Below are positions 62,501-64,000 of a stretch of 64,000 nucleotides of DNA, in pieces. Within the stretch, counting starts at the first letter, position 1. Each line of letters begins with the position of its first letter. Source of the stretch: Isochrysis galbana. Its lineage: Eukaryota > Haptophyta > Isochrysidales > Isochrysidaceae. The notes under the pieces are model-generated. The model made no database searches and had not been told where the DNA came from. It saw only the letters and a program-made list of their open reading frames with translations. Location: contig CM030945.1 of NCBI GenBank assembly GCA_018136815.1, positions 1,742,091 through 1,806,090 of the forward strand, in the 5' to 3' direction. The translations under genes were made by a program, and so were the position numbers.

Positions 62501-64000
62501 CACTACCGGTCCCGATGAGCTGGAAAGCTCAGCCGATGCCTGAAATGCTTCGGTCTCTCCTCCACCCGCACAGCCAGTCGTTGTCGACCGCACGGAAGCC
62601 GTTCCCACGGGTTTGAGTGATGCAAGAGCACCGGCTTGCAAGTCATCACAGCGTTGCTGCTCGGTGCTCGTTGGCGACACGGATTCCATATCAGATGAGC
62701 TGCTGCGCCGCGTTGCACTCGGGAATAAGGTTGAGCGAGATGACGATCTTGTGAAGCCCGCTGCGCCCTTGGGTAAGGGACTGACAGATTTGCCGTTCTT
62801 CAGCTCACTGTTTGGGCGAGTAGACTCGTCGGATGACACCGACTCCGAAAACGTTTGCCTAGATGGCAGCTTGAGCCGCAGAACTTCGGCCTCGGCGTTC
62901 GGGGAGGAAGCGCTACAGGGTGCTGAACCGCTACTGGCAAGCGCAACCGGTTCGTCTACATCGTGACTGTTGTCCAAGCAGCAGGTCCCACAAGGAGGCC
63001 CAAGCTCACCACGCCATCCTGACCCTCGCGAATCACACCTGGCGACGGTGGATTTCTCGGCATCGGCGGAACATTCGCCGATCGTCGCTGCGGAGCCCCA
63101 TGAGGTTTCCAGTGTACCCGGTGGTGCCTGCGCCGCGTCGTGAGACGTAGCTGACGAACAGTCGACGGATGGCCAGCCGCGACTGGAAGAGGCGTGCGAA
63201 TGGCGCGACGTGTGGGGAAATGTGTCGGCATCCAATGGCGCGGCCAGCCGCGCCATTATGCCATGCGGCGGCGAGCCAACCGACGGGGTGCAAGAGAGCT
63301 GCGAGAGGCGCGACGTAGCGTCACGTGCCGATTTAGCGAGCGGCGAGGCAACGCTGGAGACCGGAGGGGTGCCGGATATAGATGAGCCAGACGACATGCG
63401 CTCTCGTTGCGCTGGTGATAGAACCGGTGACGACGGATGTCCAACTTGCCGGCAACCAGAGGACAAGCCCCCGTTCCCAACTCGCGTGGTAAGCGACGAT
63501 GGTCGGGAGAGCAGGGCGATCGATGCGCGCGAAGAAAGCGAGACCCCAGAGCCCCGCCGCCCGTTGTTGAGGGTGTCGGCTCGCACACTGCTGGACGAGC
63601 CGGACCATTGCTGCCGCCCTTCATCAGCGGCGGGCACTAAGTGGCGGGAAGAGGCGCCGCGCATGAAGGCGATAGTGGGTGCGTGCGGCATAAACTGAGC
63701 GAGCTGTCCGTCGACGTTCACGTGATCCTCGCGCACCTGCTCCTCGAGCATGACGGTGTCGAGCTTGTGTGCATGCCGCAGGTGTGCGAGGACGAGCGAG
63801 AGGCGCTCTGCCTCTCGGGCGGAGAGTGGCGACTGGGCGATGATCTCGGAGAGCTCATGAAGCTTGCGCACGGCGCGGCGCAGAGCGACTGAGTCCTCTT
63901 CTCGCGTCTCGCCCAAGCTCGAGCGTCCACGCAGCAAAGACGCCTTGAGAAGGTCAATCGATGGCCACTTGTCGCGGACATCAAACGATGGCCGCCTGCG
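59572..64000 (-). CDS. Class I cyclic-nucleotide phosphodiesterase, spliced, 5' partial
   Basis: Exons on the minus strand: 64000(partial)-61685, 61360-61122, 61019-60890, 60738-60433, 60282-60202, 59970-59572; every junction keeps frame, giving 1,156 visible residues. The first ~680 residues are Ser/Pro-rich, low in predicted structure, with a helical start (LRRAVRKLHELSEIIAQS). The catalytic domain then follows: WNFDMVELDQLTGG, VEEGYQDVPYHNSVHAACVT, the signature HDLGHDGCNN (HDX2HX4N), SVLERHHLATAF, VLATDFEKHAS, KVADLGN with the second metal Asp, and FFHQGDREKALGLPLTP. It should hydrolyse cAMP and/or cGMP; specificity cannot be read. Intron 4 uses a GC donor (AAG/GCGAGT); the others are GT-AG. 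RYND of most family members is RYAY here. The gene continues past the window edge. Confidence 0.88.

Overview
This is a GC-rich nuclear scaffold fragment from a eukaryotic alga. It has spliced genes with short GT-AG introns, two 100-N scaffold gaps (22057-22156 and 38921-39020), large simple-sequence arrays and many retroelements. A spliced chlorophyll a/c-binding (FCP-type) antenna gene points to a chlorophyll-c alga with a secondary plastid. A haptophyte is my best guess, but the window alone cannot settle this.

Layout. 1-9816 holds the 3' nine-tenths of a plus-strand Ty3/gypsy element (copy 1): gag end, giant pol, polypurine tract and 3' LTR. 9817-12700 is repeat debris. 12701-13905 (minus) is a four-exon CER1-like fatty-acid-hydroxylase gene. 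14232-16910 and 17452-17749 are arrays of one 9-bp unit. 19191-19445 (minus) may encode a small secreted protein. 20207-26760 is a mosaic of a GA tract, a MITE, LTR fragments and short repeats. 26766-37557 is a second, minus-strand copy of the same Ty3/gypsy family (copy 2). 37728-40490 contains two LTR/leader/gag-start segments of a related element plus repeats.

The host-gene part begins at 41123: an FCP antenna gene (41123-42039, minus), a divergent GNAT-family acetyltransferase (42547-43110, plus), a four-exon START/SRPBCC-fold gene with a probable plastid-targeting leader (45540-47228, minus) and, at the right edge, a six-exon class I cyclic-nucleotide phosphodiesterase gene (59572 to beyond 64000, minus). 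Between them lie MITE copies, a Ty1/copia remnant (51900-52391), a 1.6-kb element with inverted ends and a 6-bp target duplication (57118-58705), and several two- or three-copy repeat families.

The most unusual system is the Ty3/gypsy family. In both copies a roughly 195-residue domain resembling the short C5-methyltransferase-like proteins of phages and large DNA viruses sits between Gag and the protease, followed by protease, RT, RNase H, a DD35E integrase and a C-terminal chromodomain. Gag and Pol share one reading frame. In copy 1 they are separated by exactly one UAG, suggesting readthrough. Gag carries an expanded zinc-knuckle-like pattern (CX2C-X24-HX4C) conserved in both copies.
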